This document shows positions 10,346-23,071 of a stretch of DNA of 64,000 bases, piece after piece (the stretch's first letter is position 1; every line of letters starts with the position of its first letter). The DNA is from Castanopsis chinensis (taxonomy: Eukaryota; Streptophyta; Magnoliopsida; Fagales; Fagaceae). Position numbers and translations under genes: made by a program. The notes under the pieces are model-generated. The model worked only from the letters and a program-made list of their open reading frames with translations. It searched no databases and had not been told where the DNA came from. The stretch is taken from the NCBI GenBank assembly GCA_032878915.1, contig JAVQMG010000129.1, positions 5,278,001-5,342,000 of the forward strand, read 5' to 3'.

Positions 10346-10577
10346 TAAAATCTCTAAAACTTTCCATCCAAGAGTGCATGCTTGCAGAAATTGGTTGCAA
10401 CCGCAAGTGAGGAAAACAACAATCGTGAAATTTACATCTAGGAAATTCCTAGTGCAACTGCTAATTTTGAAATACTCAATTATTGTTCTTCACACAACAA
10501 AGTCTCTTCTTCCGTAGTTTGAGGAACTTAAAGTGATTAGCCATTGCAGAGCCATGGTTATGATCTAGGACATTGGT

Positions 10578-10612
<35 letters not shown>

Positions 10613-11877
10613 AAATGAATGATAACTATATATATTTACACGATTACTGTAACTCATATGCAAATTTACACAATTTTAAACAAGCTAATGAGGATATTTT
10701 TTTGATTGAAAGTGTAAAATTGATCACTTTTTATATTTTAAATGGGCTGATGTGAGTGCTCTAAGTTAGAAAGTTATTATATTGTTTGTGAAACTAGGAA
10801 TTATTGTATAAAAGTATAAATATTGTGTGTGTGTGTGTGTATATATATATATACACACCAGTGTAGTTTGTAATATGTTTGATCTTACTTTGATCGCTAC
10901 AAAACATAATCAAAAACTAGGTTTTAGTGGCTTGTTTAAGTTGAGAGAGAGATCTTCACAAAATTAATTGAATAGTGCAATTTTCTCAACAATAAAATCA
11001 CTATATTTTGAAAGATGGAATTTGGGATTGATGTAAGGCTAAGTAAATGGTGAGATGGAAAGAAGCGATAGCTATAGCCACATGCAATTAGAATTAAGGC
11101 ATAATTATAAGAAACTAATAACATGTATCCCGTACTTACTCATGAGAATGATGAACTGTAGTGATACTATTAATGTTAACTTGGATTATAAAACATATAG
11201 GATATTAGTTCAACTAGAACATTTGGAGGTATCAAAATAGTTTTTTCTTACAATTTTCATAATATTGGTTACATCAAGTTTCTCATTACATTGCTATTAT
11301 GTTTATGGTATTTGATTTTAAATAAATTCCTTCCTTTTTTGCTTATATCAACTTCATCACAACTTTCATTGGGAAGATATACACATGGGGAGGAATTGAT
11401 AATAAATTTTTTATCTACTTTTTTCCAAATATTTATTTTTTTAATTTAATTGTTTTGGATAAATATCAAATTTTTGGATAAAAAAAAGCTAATAACCTTA
11501 ATTAACAACATGATTTTTGTGGTATAACAGAAAATAAAAACTTGTAATTAACGTTAACAACTTGATTTTTAAGGTATTGGATTTTAATTTTGATTTTTTC
11601 TTTTTTTGCTTATATCAACTTTTTCAGAACTTAAAATTATTGTTTTAAATATAAACAACTTCTTATCAACTTTTTTTTTTTTTTTTGGTTGAAGTTTACC
11701 GTGGTTGAAATTTTGTTTAAAGTAAAATGTTACTTAGTTTAAAAAAAAATAGAGTAAAAGATTACTTTATTTTTATTATCAATTTTTTTATTTAAAATAA
11801 TTTTTTTTTATTTTCATTAATTTACACATGATTCTTAATTAAGTTGTGCATCACACAGGCATAATACTAGTATTTAT

Positions 11878-11950
11878 GTACACTAGTTTAGTAGTAAGAC
11901 ACGCATGTGATAATATTTTGCCCAAGTTCGAACCATAGTAAGAGCTTTTT
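11878..11950 (+). mobile_element. SINE-like stretch with pol III boxes (weak)
   Basis: TAGTTTAGTAGT at 11884-11895 resembles an A box and GTTCGAACC at 11926-11934 matches the B-box consensus, spaced as in a tRNA-derived promoter. No clear tail or target duplication is seen, so this may be a fragment or chance. Confidence 0.3.
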
Positions 11951-13750
11951 TATTACTATCTTTGCATTAAATATTAAATATTAATTCATACAAATTATAT
12001 CAAGAAAGTTTCGGGTATCCTAGCGGGAAGGACACGCACATTCCCACCAGTCAGCCCAGGTTCAAAGAAAGTTCTGGGTATCCTAGCAGGAAGGACACTG
12101 AATGGGGGATTACGACAGGAATTATAATATTTATTACTAGTAATAAAGTATGTTGTAATGTAATAACTAAACATATTCATTAGTTTGGTTGTAAGTTATA
12201 ATATTAGAATGAAACTTGACATTCATTATAGGAAATATCTTACTAATACAATTATATCTTCTTAAAAATTGTTATTTTTAAATTTAAGAGAGATATGTGT
12301 TATTTTTTATAATTTTTTATTTTTATAATTGTTAGATGTATATAAAAAGTTGGTTTATGTGGAAATATATTAAGTTTTGAAATTATTGCACTTTCTAAGG
12401 AATAACTAATACAACTTTTTAAAGAGGAATAGTTATTCCCCATTTTAAAAAATAACTATTTATAAGGAATGACTATTCAATTATGCGTAGTTGTGAAATG
12501 CGTAACAACATAAAGAAATTATTAATTTACATATATATATATATATATTATGATTTATTTAAACTGCCATATGAACATTGTAAAACACTTGGAAAAAACA
12601 ATTTGAGTGCTGCTACTAAAAGATTTTGTCGTCACCATTGGTGGTATCTGACACGGGAGGTTCCTCCTCATTCACGTTCAGCACAGCATCCATCTATAGG
12701 CTAAAAACTGTTTGTATTCCTATCTACTTTTGTCTTTCCTTTTTCTCTTATTTCTATCTGGCTGGTGATAAGCTGGAAGCCTTCTTCTGCACGCTTCCAC
12801 AATTTGTCCTAACAAATCTTGTGTAACAGGTTGTTATTGACTTTTATTAGTAGATAAAAAATCATTTCCGTAGTGAGTTTAAATCAGAATCATTAACAAC
12901 TTAATTAACACCTAAGATTTGTTATAAAAATGTTGTAAGTGTAGCATTTTAAAATAAAATAAAATAAAAAGAAATACACAAAAAATTTTATAATCGTTGA
13001 ATTGACAAACTTTTACTAGTTCTCATTTAAGTCTACTACTAACATCACATTACTTAGTACTTACTACTATAAATCTATCATATCAACAAGTGTGAAAAGT
13101 TTTGCCAAATTTTTTATATTTATAAACTTTTTCAAAAAAAAAATCTAAGTGGTTAATTAGTAATTTTGCATCTAAACACATAAGATTGGAGTTTATATAT
13201 ATATATATATATATATATGAGACCTGAACTTAGCTCCAAAATGCATCAAATCATCCTTGGATATTGATAAATACAAAAATGATATTAATGTTAGATTCAG
13301 ATGAAAACTAATAAAAAAATTTCACATTGCATTATTAAAAATTTGTAAAAATATTATAAAATAATATATGACTCATTATTAATTTTTTTTAAAATTAAAT
13401 ACACACACACGAGAGAAAAGTAAGAATTCTAACACAAAAGTACACCAAATTCCACTCAAATATTATAATAACTTTTAAAAAATGGTAAAATAATTTATAA
13501 CTCATCATTAGTTGATGTCATATTGTGCAAAAGAAAAATCCCTCAGAATTTTTGTACGTTTTCACGCCATGATTTTCGGTTGTCTTATTATTAAGGTTGG
13601 TGTCACTGTAGGTGGTAGGGCAGAGGAAAAGGACAGTCTAGCGGCGTTAGCTGGAGTCATGAACACCTGCGGGGTCATATTCTCCTAAATTAACGGAATA
13701 ATTTCCCTAATATAATTAAGGCAAAGAGTTATCTCAAAATATATAAATAT

Positions 13751-14145
13751 GAGTTAAGTTTAAATTATACTTAGTGTAACTTTAAGTAATGTTACACCAC
13801 TCAATAACTTGTTATTAAATTAATATTTTGAAAATCCAACCGTTAAATTACATGTTCTATATGTTCTTAACATACATGTCAATTTTCATATCCATTAGAA
13901 ACTGTTTACCATTTGATCCATAAATTCATCTTTTATGCATTATTTTAAATTACAAAAATTTGAATTTTAACAATTGATTGATGACATGACTATTAATTTT
14001 TTATCACCTTGAAATTTTACAAGCATAAAGAATATATGAAGATAATGTAATCTAACGGTGGATTTGTTAATATTCTCATCCAATTAAAAAATATTGAGTG
14101 GTGTAACATTACTTAGAGTTACACTAGGTGTAACTTGATCTCAGC

Positions 14146-14147
<2 letters not shown>
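13751..14147. mobile_element. Long-inverted-repeat MITE next to the EG45-like promoter
   Basis: The left arm (about 13751-13855) and right arm (about 14050-14142) are inverted copies; TAATGTTACACCACTCAATA on the left matches the reverse of the right arm exactly, and the pairing continues inward through the CCAACCGTTAAATTACAT region. TATAAATAT flanks the element on both sides (13742-13750 and 14148-14156), a possible 9-bp Mutator-type target duplication. The surrounding DNA is AT-rich, so chance cannot be excluded. Confidence 0.65.

Positions 14148-14155
<8 letters not shown>
14148..14155 (+). promoter_or_regulatory. TATA box of the EG45-like gene
   Basis: TATAAATA lies 125 bp upstream of the start codon at 14280 and directly after the MITE. 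It falls within the copy of the possible 9-bp target duplication, so the promoter may have been reshaped by the insertion. A long AT run follows it. Confidence 0.5.
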
Positions 14156-14186
<31 letters not shown>

Positions 14187-14279
14187 TATTTGTCATTGCA
14201 TTTGTAACTAATTACCAACTGTTGAATCACATCTTAACTACTGTTCATTGTTGTCCTAAAACCTAATTAGATCCACAAC

Positions 14280-15091
14280 ATGCTCAAGCAGGTTCAAGTT
14301 TTCTTTCAAAGCCTATTTGTAATTCTGGCAGTGCTGATTTATCTCTCCCAACTCTCTCGTGCTGATGTTGGCACATCTGCCCATTACAGAACCCCATATT
14401 TACGTACGTAGCATTCGATAAATGTGGCTTCAATAATAACTTCCATAACAGTTTTTCAAAACTTTGAACTATGTTTTTTTTTGTTCCTTTTACACAGCCA
14501 CAGCCTGCTATGGAAACAATGCAGCACAGTTCCCTTCAAGCAACCTGTTCGCGTCGGCCGGTGAGGGGATATGGGACAATGGTGCTGCATGTGGGAGGCA
14601 GTATTTGGTGCGGTGCATAAGCGCGGCTCACCCTAGAACTTGCATTCCAGGCCAAACAATTCAAATAAGGATCGTTGATCGTGCACTCAGTTCAGTTTCT
14701 AGGCCTTCCCGGCAGGGTGCTACCATTGTTCTTTCTAAAACTGCATTTGGGATGATTGCCAAACCTTCGGCCTCGTGTATTAACATAGAATTTCAGCAGT
14801 GAGTCTCTATTGCCTTTTCTTCAATTACTCTTTTCCTCATCAGTGCTGCTTTAGTTTTTCTGCTCATCTTTCTGGTTTTAAGTTTTCCTTTGTCGCCAAA
14901 TTTTTTCAAATTGTTATTGCACTTTTTTAATAACTTTTTATTAAAAATGGGTCTTGCAGTACTATTTACATATTTAAAAATTATTTTATAACAGTATTTT
15001 TCAGTTTTTAGTTTTCAACAATAAGTTCTATCTAAACGAACCCTGAATTATTCTTGACTCTGAAAATTTTTATTTAATGTGCAGGGTTTGA
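14280..15091 (+). CDS. EG45-like domain-containing protein (plant natriuretic peptide-like), 143 aa, three exons
   Basis: Exon 1 is 14280-14403, exon 2 14498-14798, exon 3 15085-15091. Introns of 94 and 286 bp start GTACGT and GTGAGT and end ACAG and GCAG. The joined frame is 432 nt. Residues 1-28 form a signal peptide with a hydrophobic FVILAVLIYL core, likely cut after SRA. The mature part has the single-domain expansin-like (double-psi barrel) fold of this family, with TACYGN, the AACGRQY motif, TCIPG and the usual C-terminal EFQQV, which is only made by splicing exon 3. Five cysteines are seen in the mature part. Family members are secreted to the apoplast and linked to water and ion balance and stress; no enzyme activity is expected. 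No lesion is seen. Confidence 0.9.
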
Positions 15092-15285
15092 CTATTTGAA
15101 GCAAGGCTGGAGACAAAGGGATTAAGGGGGGCAATTGCTATTACTTTTTCCTGCCAATGGTTTGCTATTTCAAGTGTGGCTATTGATGCGGTTTTGTGGT
15201 TGCCTTACACGGTTTTGTGGTATATATATTGTTTTACGTAAGGGCCAAAATGTATGCATGCCTAGCTAGCATGCTACCTACTACC

Positions 15286-15291
15286 AATAAA
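15286..15291 (+). terminator. Polyadenylation signal of the EG45-like gene
   Basis: AATAAA occurs 195 bp after the stop codon, in an untranslated region with no competing element. It is a plausible but weak plant-type signal. Confidence 0.4.
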
Positions 15292-15959
15292 ATTTGCATT
15301 CTCAATTTATTAGTACATTACCTTTTTGGTAAGTATTAATCTATTTTGTTGTTGACATTGTTAATAAGCTGCTATCACATTTGTATTACAAGCATGTGAT
15401 ATTTAGTCTCTGTTTGGCATCAATTTTATAAACTCATATCCTATTAAAAAAAAAAAAAATTTATAAGCTCATTTTAGTTTTTTTTTTTATCACTTTTATG
15501 TACAGTTTTTTAAAACTTCATTTTTTTACTTTTTCAAAGTACAAGTATATTTTAGTACACTTTTAGCAAAAAAATTTCAACAAAAGGCTAGATAAGTTCC
15601 CAAATAGACACTTAGTGCATATTTAGCATCTTTTTATATAGCTTTTTATTGATTTTTCTTTTTTCTTTTTTTGTTAAAAGCACTCTTTGAGATACTTTAA
15701 AAATTAAAATATATTTATACTTTGAAAAAGTAAAATAAAGTGAGAAATTTGACATTTTAACAAGTACATAAAAGTTAAAAATTATCTAAATAAGTTGAAC
15801 ACAAGCAAACACTTACTTTCAAACGTGACATTTAAGCAAACACGATTTTTATCATAACTAGAATGTGATATATTTTATCAAGGTCTTAAATCCATTTAAA
15901 TAAATTAAATTTAAAATAAATAAAATAAAAGGAAGAGTAGAAGAAGAAGCAAAAGGGGG

Positions 15960-16552
15960 TGATAAGGGTTATCCTAATGACATTAAGCTGACGAGCCTGG
16001 GGCTGACGACCCCAGAGCTGACGACCTCAACTTTGGGCTACCTGAGGCTGACGACCCGAAGCATGTGGAGACCTAAGGCTGACGGCCTCAGGACACAAGC
16101 AAGCCTAACGCATAGCCAGGCCGACGGGGACAGGCTGACGAAGGTTAGCCTCGGCTCCATCCACAATCTTACTTGACCAACACGTACACATAAATGATTC
16201 TTGAACCACACGCCTGGTTAAGAAGACTCCTACAAGGACAAGGATTTTAGGAGATACGTGAGATCCAAGCATTATTGTCCTAAAAGGAAAAGAACTCTTT
16301 GACCAAGGCTTGAATCTCGGCCCAACGCTACTATAAAATACCCCAAGACCCTCTCAAAGGAAGGTACGCACAAATAACCCAACTCTAGCACTCTAGCGTT
16401 GAAAGTAAAGGTTTCTAACTTGACCTTCGGAGGGTCTTCGGCCGGTACCACACCGGTACCCTTCTTTAGGTCTTCACTCTCTTTGTTGTGCAGGTACGTC
16501 ATCAGGAACACGTGCGGACCGTGTAGCCTACTAAGGATTTTGGACATCATCA
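15960..16552 (+). repeat. 5' LTR of element B
   Basis: The LTR runs from TGATAAGGGTT to GGACATCATCA with a TATAAAATA box at 16332-16340 for the sense transcript. The first 200 bp carry many GCTGACGACC-like repeats. The end shares CTTGACCTTCGGAGGGT with element A. Confidence 0.96.
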
Positions 16553-16554
16553 GT

Positions 16555-16571
16555 TGGCGCCGTCTGTGGGA
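16555..16571 (+). other. Primer binding site of element B
   Basis: TGGCGCCGTCTGTGGGA starts two bases after the 5' LTR. The first nine bases fit the 3' end of plant tRNA-Asp; the rest is the form common in plant Tat-like elements. Confidence 0.75.
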
Positions 16572-16616
16572 AACGAGTAGCGACGTCGCATTATCGCTTC
16601 CCGGACAAAAGGTTGC

Positions 16617-19600
16617 ATGGTACTCACCCGCTCAATGGCTACCACCAACAACGTACAGGCGGACGAACCGCGCGCTACCATCCTAGAGAGACAAGTCCAA
16701 ACGCTCGCGGCAGCGGTCGAACGCCTGACCAAACAGAATCACGACTTAGAGGAACAGCTACGTCAGAAGAACGCGCGCCCTGGAGCGCAGGAGGAAAATC
16801 AGGAGGAAACAAGCGCTGAAAGAAGAGATCCCGAAGCGCCCGAAGGCAGCAATGCTCCGAGCAGGCCGGAGAGGCGGGGGACCAATCTGACCACCCCTTC
16901 TGAAGCTTTACCATCCCATATCGCCGCAGAGATGCAGGAGATGCGGGAACGAATGGACGTGATGATGAACGCTCTCAAAAGACGGGTGTCTAATGACCTC
17001 GATGACCTGGTGCAGCGGACTGATTCACCTTTTACGGCGCATGTCACTTCATGCCCTCTTCCCCCAAAGTTTCGTATGCCGCAGCTTGAGAGCTACGATG
17101 GAAGTAAGGACCCCCTAGACCACTTAGAGTCCTTCAAAACTATAATGCATCTTCAGGGAGTACCAGACGAGATCATGTGTAGGGCTTTCCCAACTACCTT
17201 GAAAGGATCCGCCAGAGTCTGGTACGGTAGGTTGACGCCAAACTCAATCGGCACCTTTAAAGAACTAGGTGCTCAGTTCGTGTCACATTTTATCGGAGGC
17301 CACCGATACAAAAATTCCACGGCATGCTTAATGAACATCAGGCAGAGGGAAGAAAAAACTCTAAGATCCTACATAACGCGGTTCAACAAAGAAGCTCTTT
17401 CCATAGATGAAGCGGACGACAAAATACAAGTAGCAGCCTTCACCAACGGGCTGCGAAAGGGAAAATTCCTCTTCTCCTTGTACAAAAACGATCCAAAAAC
17501 AATGTCCGAAGTGCTTTACAGGGCAACGAAGTACATGAACGCCGAGGACGCACTGATCGCAAGGGAAGACAAGCCCAAGAAGAGGGAAAGACAAGAAGAT
17601 GCACGAACGGATAAGGGGCAGAAGAAGGCCAGAACCGAAGAAAGACGGGACGATCGCCGCCCCAAGCCGCCCCCAGGAAGATTCACAAACTTCACGCCGT
17701 TGACCGCACCTATCGATCAGGTCCTAATGCAAATCAAGGACGAAGGGGCTTTGACCTTCCCAGGCAAGATGAAGGGCGATCCGAACAAAAGACCAAAAGA
17801 CAAATATTGCCGCTTCCATCGAGATCATGGACACGATACGGCAGATTGCTATGACTTAAAACAGCAGATAGAAGCTTTAATCAGGCAAGGAAGGCTGCAG
17901 AGGTTTGTTAGCAAAGAGCGGACAAATCCACCGCAAGACCAGGCCCCCCGACGAGAACAGGAACGACCAAGACAGCCCTTGGGCGATATAAAAATGATCG
18001 TAGGAGGCACCGCGACTGTTGGGTCGTCAAAGAAAGCTCGAAAAACTTATCTCCGAATGGTTCAAAACATCCAGACGACAGGGTCCGTACCCAAAGCGCC
18101 GCGGATTGATAACCCCGTCATTGGATTCTCAGAGGAAGACGCACGACGCCTCCACCACCCCCATGATGACGCGCTCGTCGTCACCATACAAACAGGAGAC
18201 TACAACATGCACCGAGTTCTCATCGACAATGGGAGCTCGGCGGACATCCTCTACTATCCTGCGTTCCAGCAGATGGGGATTGATAGGGAGCGTCTAGTTC
18301 CGACCAACGCCCCGCTCGTCGGCTTTGGAGGGACAAAGGTGTTTCCCCTTGGCATCATCACCCTGGCAGTAACCATTGGAGACTACCCTCAGCAAGTCAC
18401 CAAAAGTGTAGCATTCCTTGTGGTCGACTGCCCGTCAGCTTACAATGCCATCATCGGACGCCCCACTCTGAACTCATGGAAGGTTGTTACCTCAACTTAT
18501 CACTTGATGATAAAATTCCCGACGAACTATGGAGTGGGAGAACTAAGAGGGGACCAAGTGGCCTCACGAGAATGTTATGTAGCAATGATGGAGATGGACC
18601 ACCACCAGTCCATGAACATAGAAGAGCAACGTACAACAACGGAGCCCATAGAGAAGCTCGAGGAAATATCTCTCAACGACTCCCGACCGGAACGAACAAC
18701 CAAGATCGACACACTTACAGACACGACGATACGGCAGGAACTTGCGGCCTTCCTCAGAAAAAACCAAGACGTATTCGCTTGGAGTCACGAGGATATGCCG
18801 GGCATCCATCCATCGGTCATAGTACACAAATTGAACGTATCACCGTCTTTTCCACCGGTTCGGCAAAAAAAGAGAGTCTTCGCCCTGGAGAGAGATCGGG
18901 CAGTAGCGGAAGATGTCCGCAAATTACAAGAGGCGGGTTTCATTCAGGAGGTTTTCTATCCCGAGTGGTTAGCGAACGTCGTCATGGTAAAAAAGAACAA
19001 CGGAAAATGGAGGATGTGCGTAGATTTTACCGAACTAAACAAAGCGTGCCCTGAGGACAGCTATCCTCTACCGAGGGTCGACCTCCTAGTGGATTCTACG
19101 GCCCAACACCAACTGTTAAGCTTCATGGATGCGTTCTCGGGATACAACCAGATCCTAATGGACGAAGCTGATCGAGAAAAGACCTCGTTCATGACAAGCC
19201 AAGGCCTTTTTTGCTACAAGGTCATGCCGTTCGGCTTGAAGAATGCAGGTGCAACGTACCAGAGGCTTATGAACAAGATGTTCGTAGAACAGATCGGGAG
19301 AAATGTCCAGGTATATGTCGACGACATGCTAGTAAAAAGTCGAAGGAAGGAGGATCATTTGAAGGACCTGAAGGAGACCTTCGATACCCTTCGCTCCTAC
19401 AACATGAAGCTGAATCCAGCCAAGTGTGCCTTCGGAGTGACGGGTGGGAAATTCCTAGGATACATGGTGTCCCAACGAGGTATCGAAGCCAACCCAGATA
19501 AAATCCGAGCCATAATGGAGTTGACGCCTCCCAGAAACGTTAAGGAAGTACAGAGCCTTAACGGCAAGGTCGCCGCGCTTAGTAGATTTGTGTCCAGAGC

Positions 19601-21842
19601 GACGGATAGGTGCCTCCCGTTCTTCCGCACATTGAAGAAGTCCTTCGAATGGACGGACAAATGCCAGCGAGCATTTGAAGACCTCAAAACCTACCTATCG
19701 TCGCCGCCACTGTTAACCCCCTCCCAGCCAGGTGAAGAACTATTCCTATATTTGGCCGTTTCTCCAGCCGCCGTCAGCGCAGCCTTAGTAAGGGATGACA
19801 GCAAGGTACAAAGGCCGGTGTACTACGCCAGCCGAGCACTCCACGGGGCAGAAGGAAGATACTCGCCACTAGAAAAACTGGTCTTCGCTCTAGTTATTGC
19901 CGCACGCAAGCTAAAGCCATACTTCCAAGCCCACACGGTGGTCGTACTGACTGACAAGCCCATACGGCGAGCAATGAGTAGCCCTGATGCCGCGGGACGT
20001 ATGGCCTTATGGGCAGTAGAATTGAGCGAGTTCGACATAAAATATCGCCCCCGCACTGCCATCAAAGGGCAAGTACTCCCTGACTTCATTGCAGAGTTCA
20101 CGTATCAAGAAGATCAGGGGGCAGAGAGTTCCCAATGGAACGTGTTCATCGACGGGTCGTCAAACAAAAAAGCTGGTGGAGCAGGAGTCGTGCTTCGTTC
20201 TCCAGAGGGTGACGAGATCGAATGCATGATTCGACTTGATTTCCCTACGACCAATAATGAAGCAGAGTATGAAGCCCTCATAGCAGGCTTAGATCTAGCA
20301 AAGGCCGTAGGAGCCGTAGATACGGTAGTCCATTGTGACTCTCAGGTAATCACCAATCAGATAAGCGGGGACTACGAATGTAAGGGAGAAAGGATGAAGA
20401 TGTACTTGGAACAAACAAAGAAAAAGGTCGACAAGCTCCAGGCAAAAGTGGTCCAAATTCCAAGAGGGGACAACGAACAAGCCGACCGCCTTGCAAAAGC
20501 TGCATCTGCAGAACACGTGACCATCCCCGGCAAGGCACTATCTTTTACTCAACTCACACCACTAATAGATGTCATCAGTGTACAGGAGGTAGGATCGGAG
20601 AATAATTGGACTACCCCTCTGATTGCCTACCTCAAAGACGGCACACTGCCTGAAGAAAAGGAATCCGCAAGAAAGCTGAAAGTCCAAGTGGCCCGATTTG
20701 TCCTAATAAAAGATATCCTACACAAGAGAAGTTTCTCCCGACCGTACCTAAGGTGTCTTGGACCTGAAGAAGCGAATTACGTTATGAGAGAAGTACATGA
20801 AGGAATTTGCGGCAACCATTCAGGATCACGGTCGCTGGTCCACAAACTAATCCGGGCCGGATACTACTGGCCGACCATGCAACAGGATGCCCAAACGTAC
20901 GTCAAAACATGCGACAAGTGCCAGAGGTTCAGTAACACGATTAGGCAGCCCGCTGAAGAGTTAACTCCAATTGCCGCCCCGTGGCCATTCGCCCAATAGG
21001 GGCTGGACATCATGGGTCCATTCCCAATAGCCGCAAGGCAGCTGAAGTTCCTAATAGTCAGAATCGACTACTTCACCAAATGGGTGGAAGCTGAAGCCTT
21101 GGCCACGATCACCGAAAAGAATGTGCGAAACTTTGTATGGAAAAACATCGTTTGCAGATTCGGAATTCCAAGGGTCCTGATCTCAGACAACGGCAAGCAG
21201 TTCGACAACAAATCCTTCCGGGACTTCTGCTCACAACTCGGGATCAAGAACCACTATTCCTCCCCCGCTCATCCCCAGGCCAACGGACAAGTTGAAGTCA
21301 CGAACCGATCCTTGCTCCGAATAATCAAGGCTCGGCTCGAGGGGGCAAAAGGCATATGGCCGGAAGAACTACCCAGCGTACTATGGGCATACAGGACAAC
21401 CATTCGGACCCCTACAGGAGAAACCCCGTTTAGGTTAACATACGGGAGTGAAGCCGTCATACCGGCTAAGGTCGGACTCACAAGCTACAGAGTGCATAAT
21501 CACGACGAAGGAAGAAATGACGAAGCCCTGCGCCTAGAGCTTGACTTGGTTGACGAAGTAAGGGCAACAGCTGAACAGAGGCTCGCACGGTACCAGAACC
21601 TCATGGCCAAACACTATAACTCCCGAGTCAAGCACCGAGACTTCGAAATCGGAGATCTCGTTTTAAGAAAGGTAATGGGCACCTCCAAGGACCCTACACA
21701 AGGGAAGCTCGGCCCAAACTGGGAAGGGCCCTACAGAATTGCATCATGGCTGAGGAAGGGTACTTACCACTTAGAGACTCTTGACGGACTCAAGCTGCAC
21801 CATCCATGGAATGCCGAACATCTCAGAAAGTACTACCAATAA
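16617..21842 (+). pseudogene. Gag-Pol polyprotein of element B with one nonsense codon
   Basis: One frame runs from ATG at 16617 to the stop at 21840-21842 and is broken only by TAG at 20997-20999, where element A has TGG (Trp) just before the integrase core. The same frame resumes at once, so this is a single base change. Domains: N-terminal coiled coil (about residues 25-55), gag core (about 155-270), zinc-knuckle-like motif (about 397-415), protease IDNGSSAD (residue 535), reverse transcriptase with YVDDML (about 900), RNase H (about 1040-1120), second RNase H starting FIDGSS (about 1177), integrase HHCC (about 1394-1440), then D, D and E in the downstream part. Product before the stop would be 1460 aa and lack the integrase core, so this copy should not insert by itself. 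Confidence 0.93.
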
Positions 21843-22049
21843 AAAGCAACACAAAGAACGCTACTCCTCATTTCCAGTCTACTTTTCAGTCATTTATTTT
21901 AGTCATTTATTTTAATACATTTAAAGCCTAAGGGGCTAAGGTTTATTCATTTTTAACAGTTTTATACTTATGCCTTCAACACAATAAGAGGAGTTTATTT
22001 AAAAAAGACTTGTGTAGTTATAAGGTAAACGGAGTGACTATGACCACTA
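21843..22049. other. Spacer after gag-pol of element B
   Basis: AT-rich DNA with two copies of TAGTCATTTATTTTA-like sequence near 21888-21915; no gene is seen. Confidence 0.5.
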
Positions 22050-22860
22050 CCTACGACATGAACGAACCAAAAAGTGGATAGCCCCAAGTCCACAAAGGTG
22101 ACGACCTTAAGTCCACAAAGGACAGGTCAACTACAAGGTCCAAGAAATGGACGATCCAAAGGCCACAAAGTAGACGACCTTAGTCTACAACATACCTAAA
22201 AGTGGACGCCCCAAATCCACGAAGGTGACGACCTTAAGTCCACAAAGGACATAAACTAAGTCTTCAAAATAGGAAACCCCGTCACTTAGCCCAAAAAAAA
22301 AAAAAAAAAAAAACGAAGGAAAAATTGGGCAGACCTACTACAGCCCACAAAGTAAACAACCTTAAACGCCACCAAGAGGACGACTTTATTACTTCAACCC
22401 CAAAGCGGACGGACCTACAATAAAGTCCATAGTGGACGACCCTAAAGCCATCAAAATAAGGGAAAAGTAGTCTAATAGAAGACCTCAACCTAAAGTCCAC
22501 AGAGTGGACAGCAATCTAAAGAACCTCGAGGTGGACGACCTCGTCCACAGAGTAGACGAAGCTAAAATGCCCAGAATTGACGACAACATAAGTGACGGAC
22601 TTATGTCTACAACATTGGCAAGAATCTCCAAAATTACAAAATGGGCAATCAAACCACAAAAAGCAAAGTCAGGGTTAAAGCCCACGAGATTGACGACCTT
22701 AAAAATCTACGAGCACAAAACCCAAGAGGTTGACGACCTTAAGCATAAAGTCCACAAGGTGGACGGCCCTAAAAATCAACAAGGTTGACGACCTTAAAAG
22801 ACCACTAAAATAGACCAAGTGTAGACAAAGTCCACAAGGTGAACGGTTTCAAAATCTACC
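22050..22860 (+). repeat. Degenerate tandem array of element B
   Basis: Irregular 30-45-bp monomers contain AAGTCCACAAAGGTGACGAC, GTCCACAGAGTGGAC (near 22496) and GTCCACAAGGTGGAC (near 22751). The GTCCAC..GTGGAC palindromic core is the same as in element A, although monomer length and order differ. The array sits at the same place, between the converging ends of gag-pol and the antisense gene. A poly-A run lies at about 22290-22312. The following 22861-23071 shows nothing I recognise. Confidence 0.8.
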
Positions 22861-23071
22861 AGATAAATGGTCTCGTCAAACACACAAGTCTACCATCTAA
22901 ACGCATCAACAATCAAAGTAACGATACAAGAGCATCAAATATAAATCCACACAAATGAGAGTATGAAAATTAAAAACTACAAAATAGTGTCTTTACAAAA
23001 AGCCCAAAACACGGGCGTCAAGCATAAAAGATCGTTACAAAACAAAAACAAAATGTTTACAACAAAAGGAT

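Larger units (their letters stand above)
9184..14142. other. AT-rich intergenic DNA between element A and the EG45-like gene
   Basis: No protein-coding gene is supported here. The stretch holds two MITE-like inverted repeats, a degenerate 310-bp tandem duplication, a SINE-like stretch, a 60-bp local duplication (AGAAAGTT near 12005 and 12067) and microsatellites: AG at about 10579-10609, GT/AT at about 10827-10857, AT at about 12531-12548 and 13197-13218. A short direct repeat around GTTAATAAACTA occurs near 9385 and 9689. Confidence 0.6.

Noticed and set aside
14464..14802. Single-exon reading of the EG45-like gene from an ATG at 14464
   Set aside because: This ATG lies in intron 1; the three-exon model gives a signal peptide and the family's usual C terminus.
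20997..20999. Programmed stop-codon read-through in pol
   Set aside because: The stop lies inside integrase, not between gag and pol, and element A has Trp there; a point mutation is simpler.
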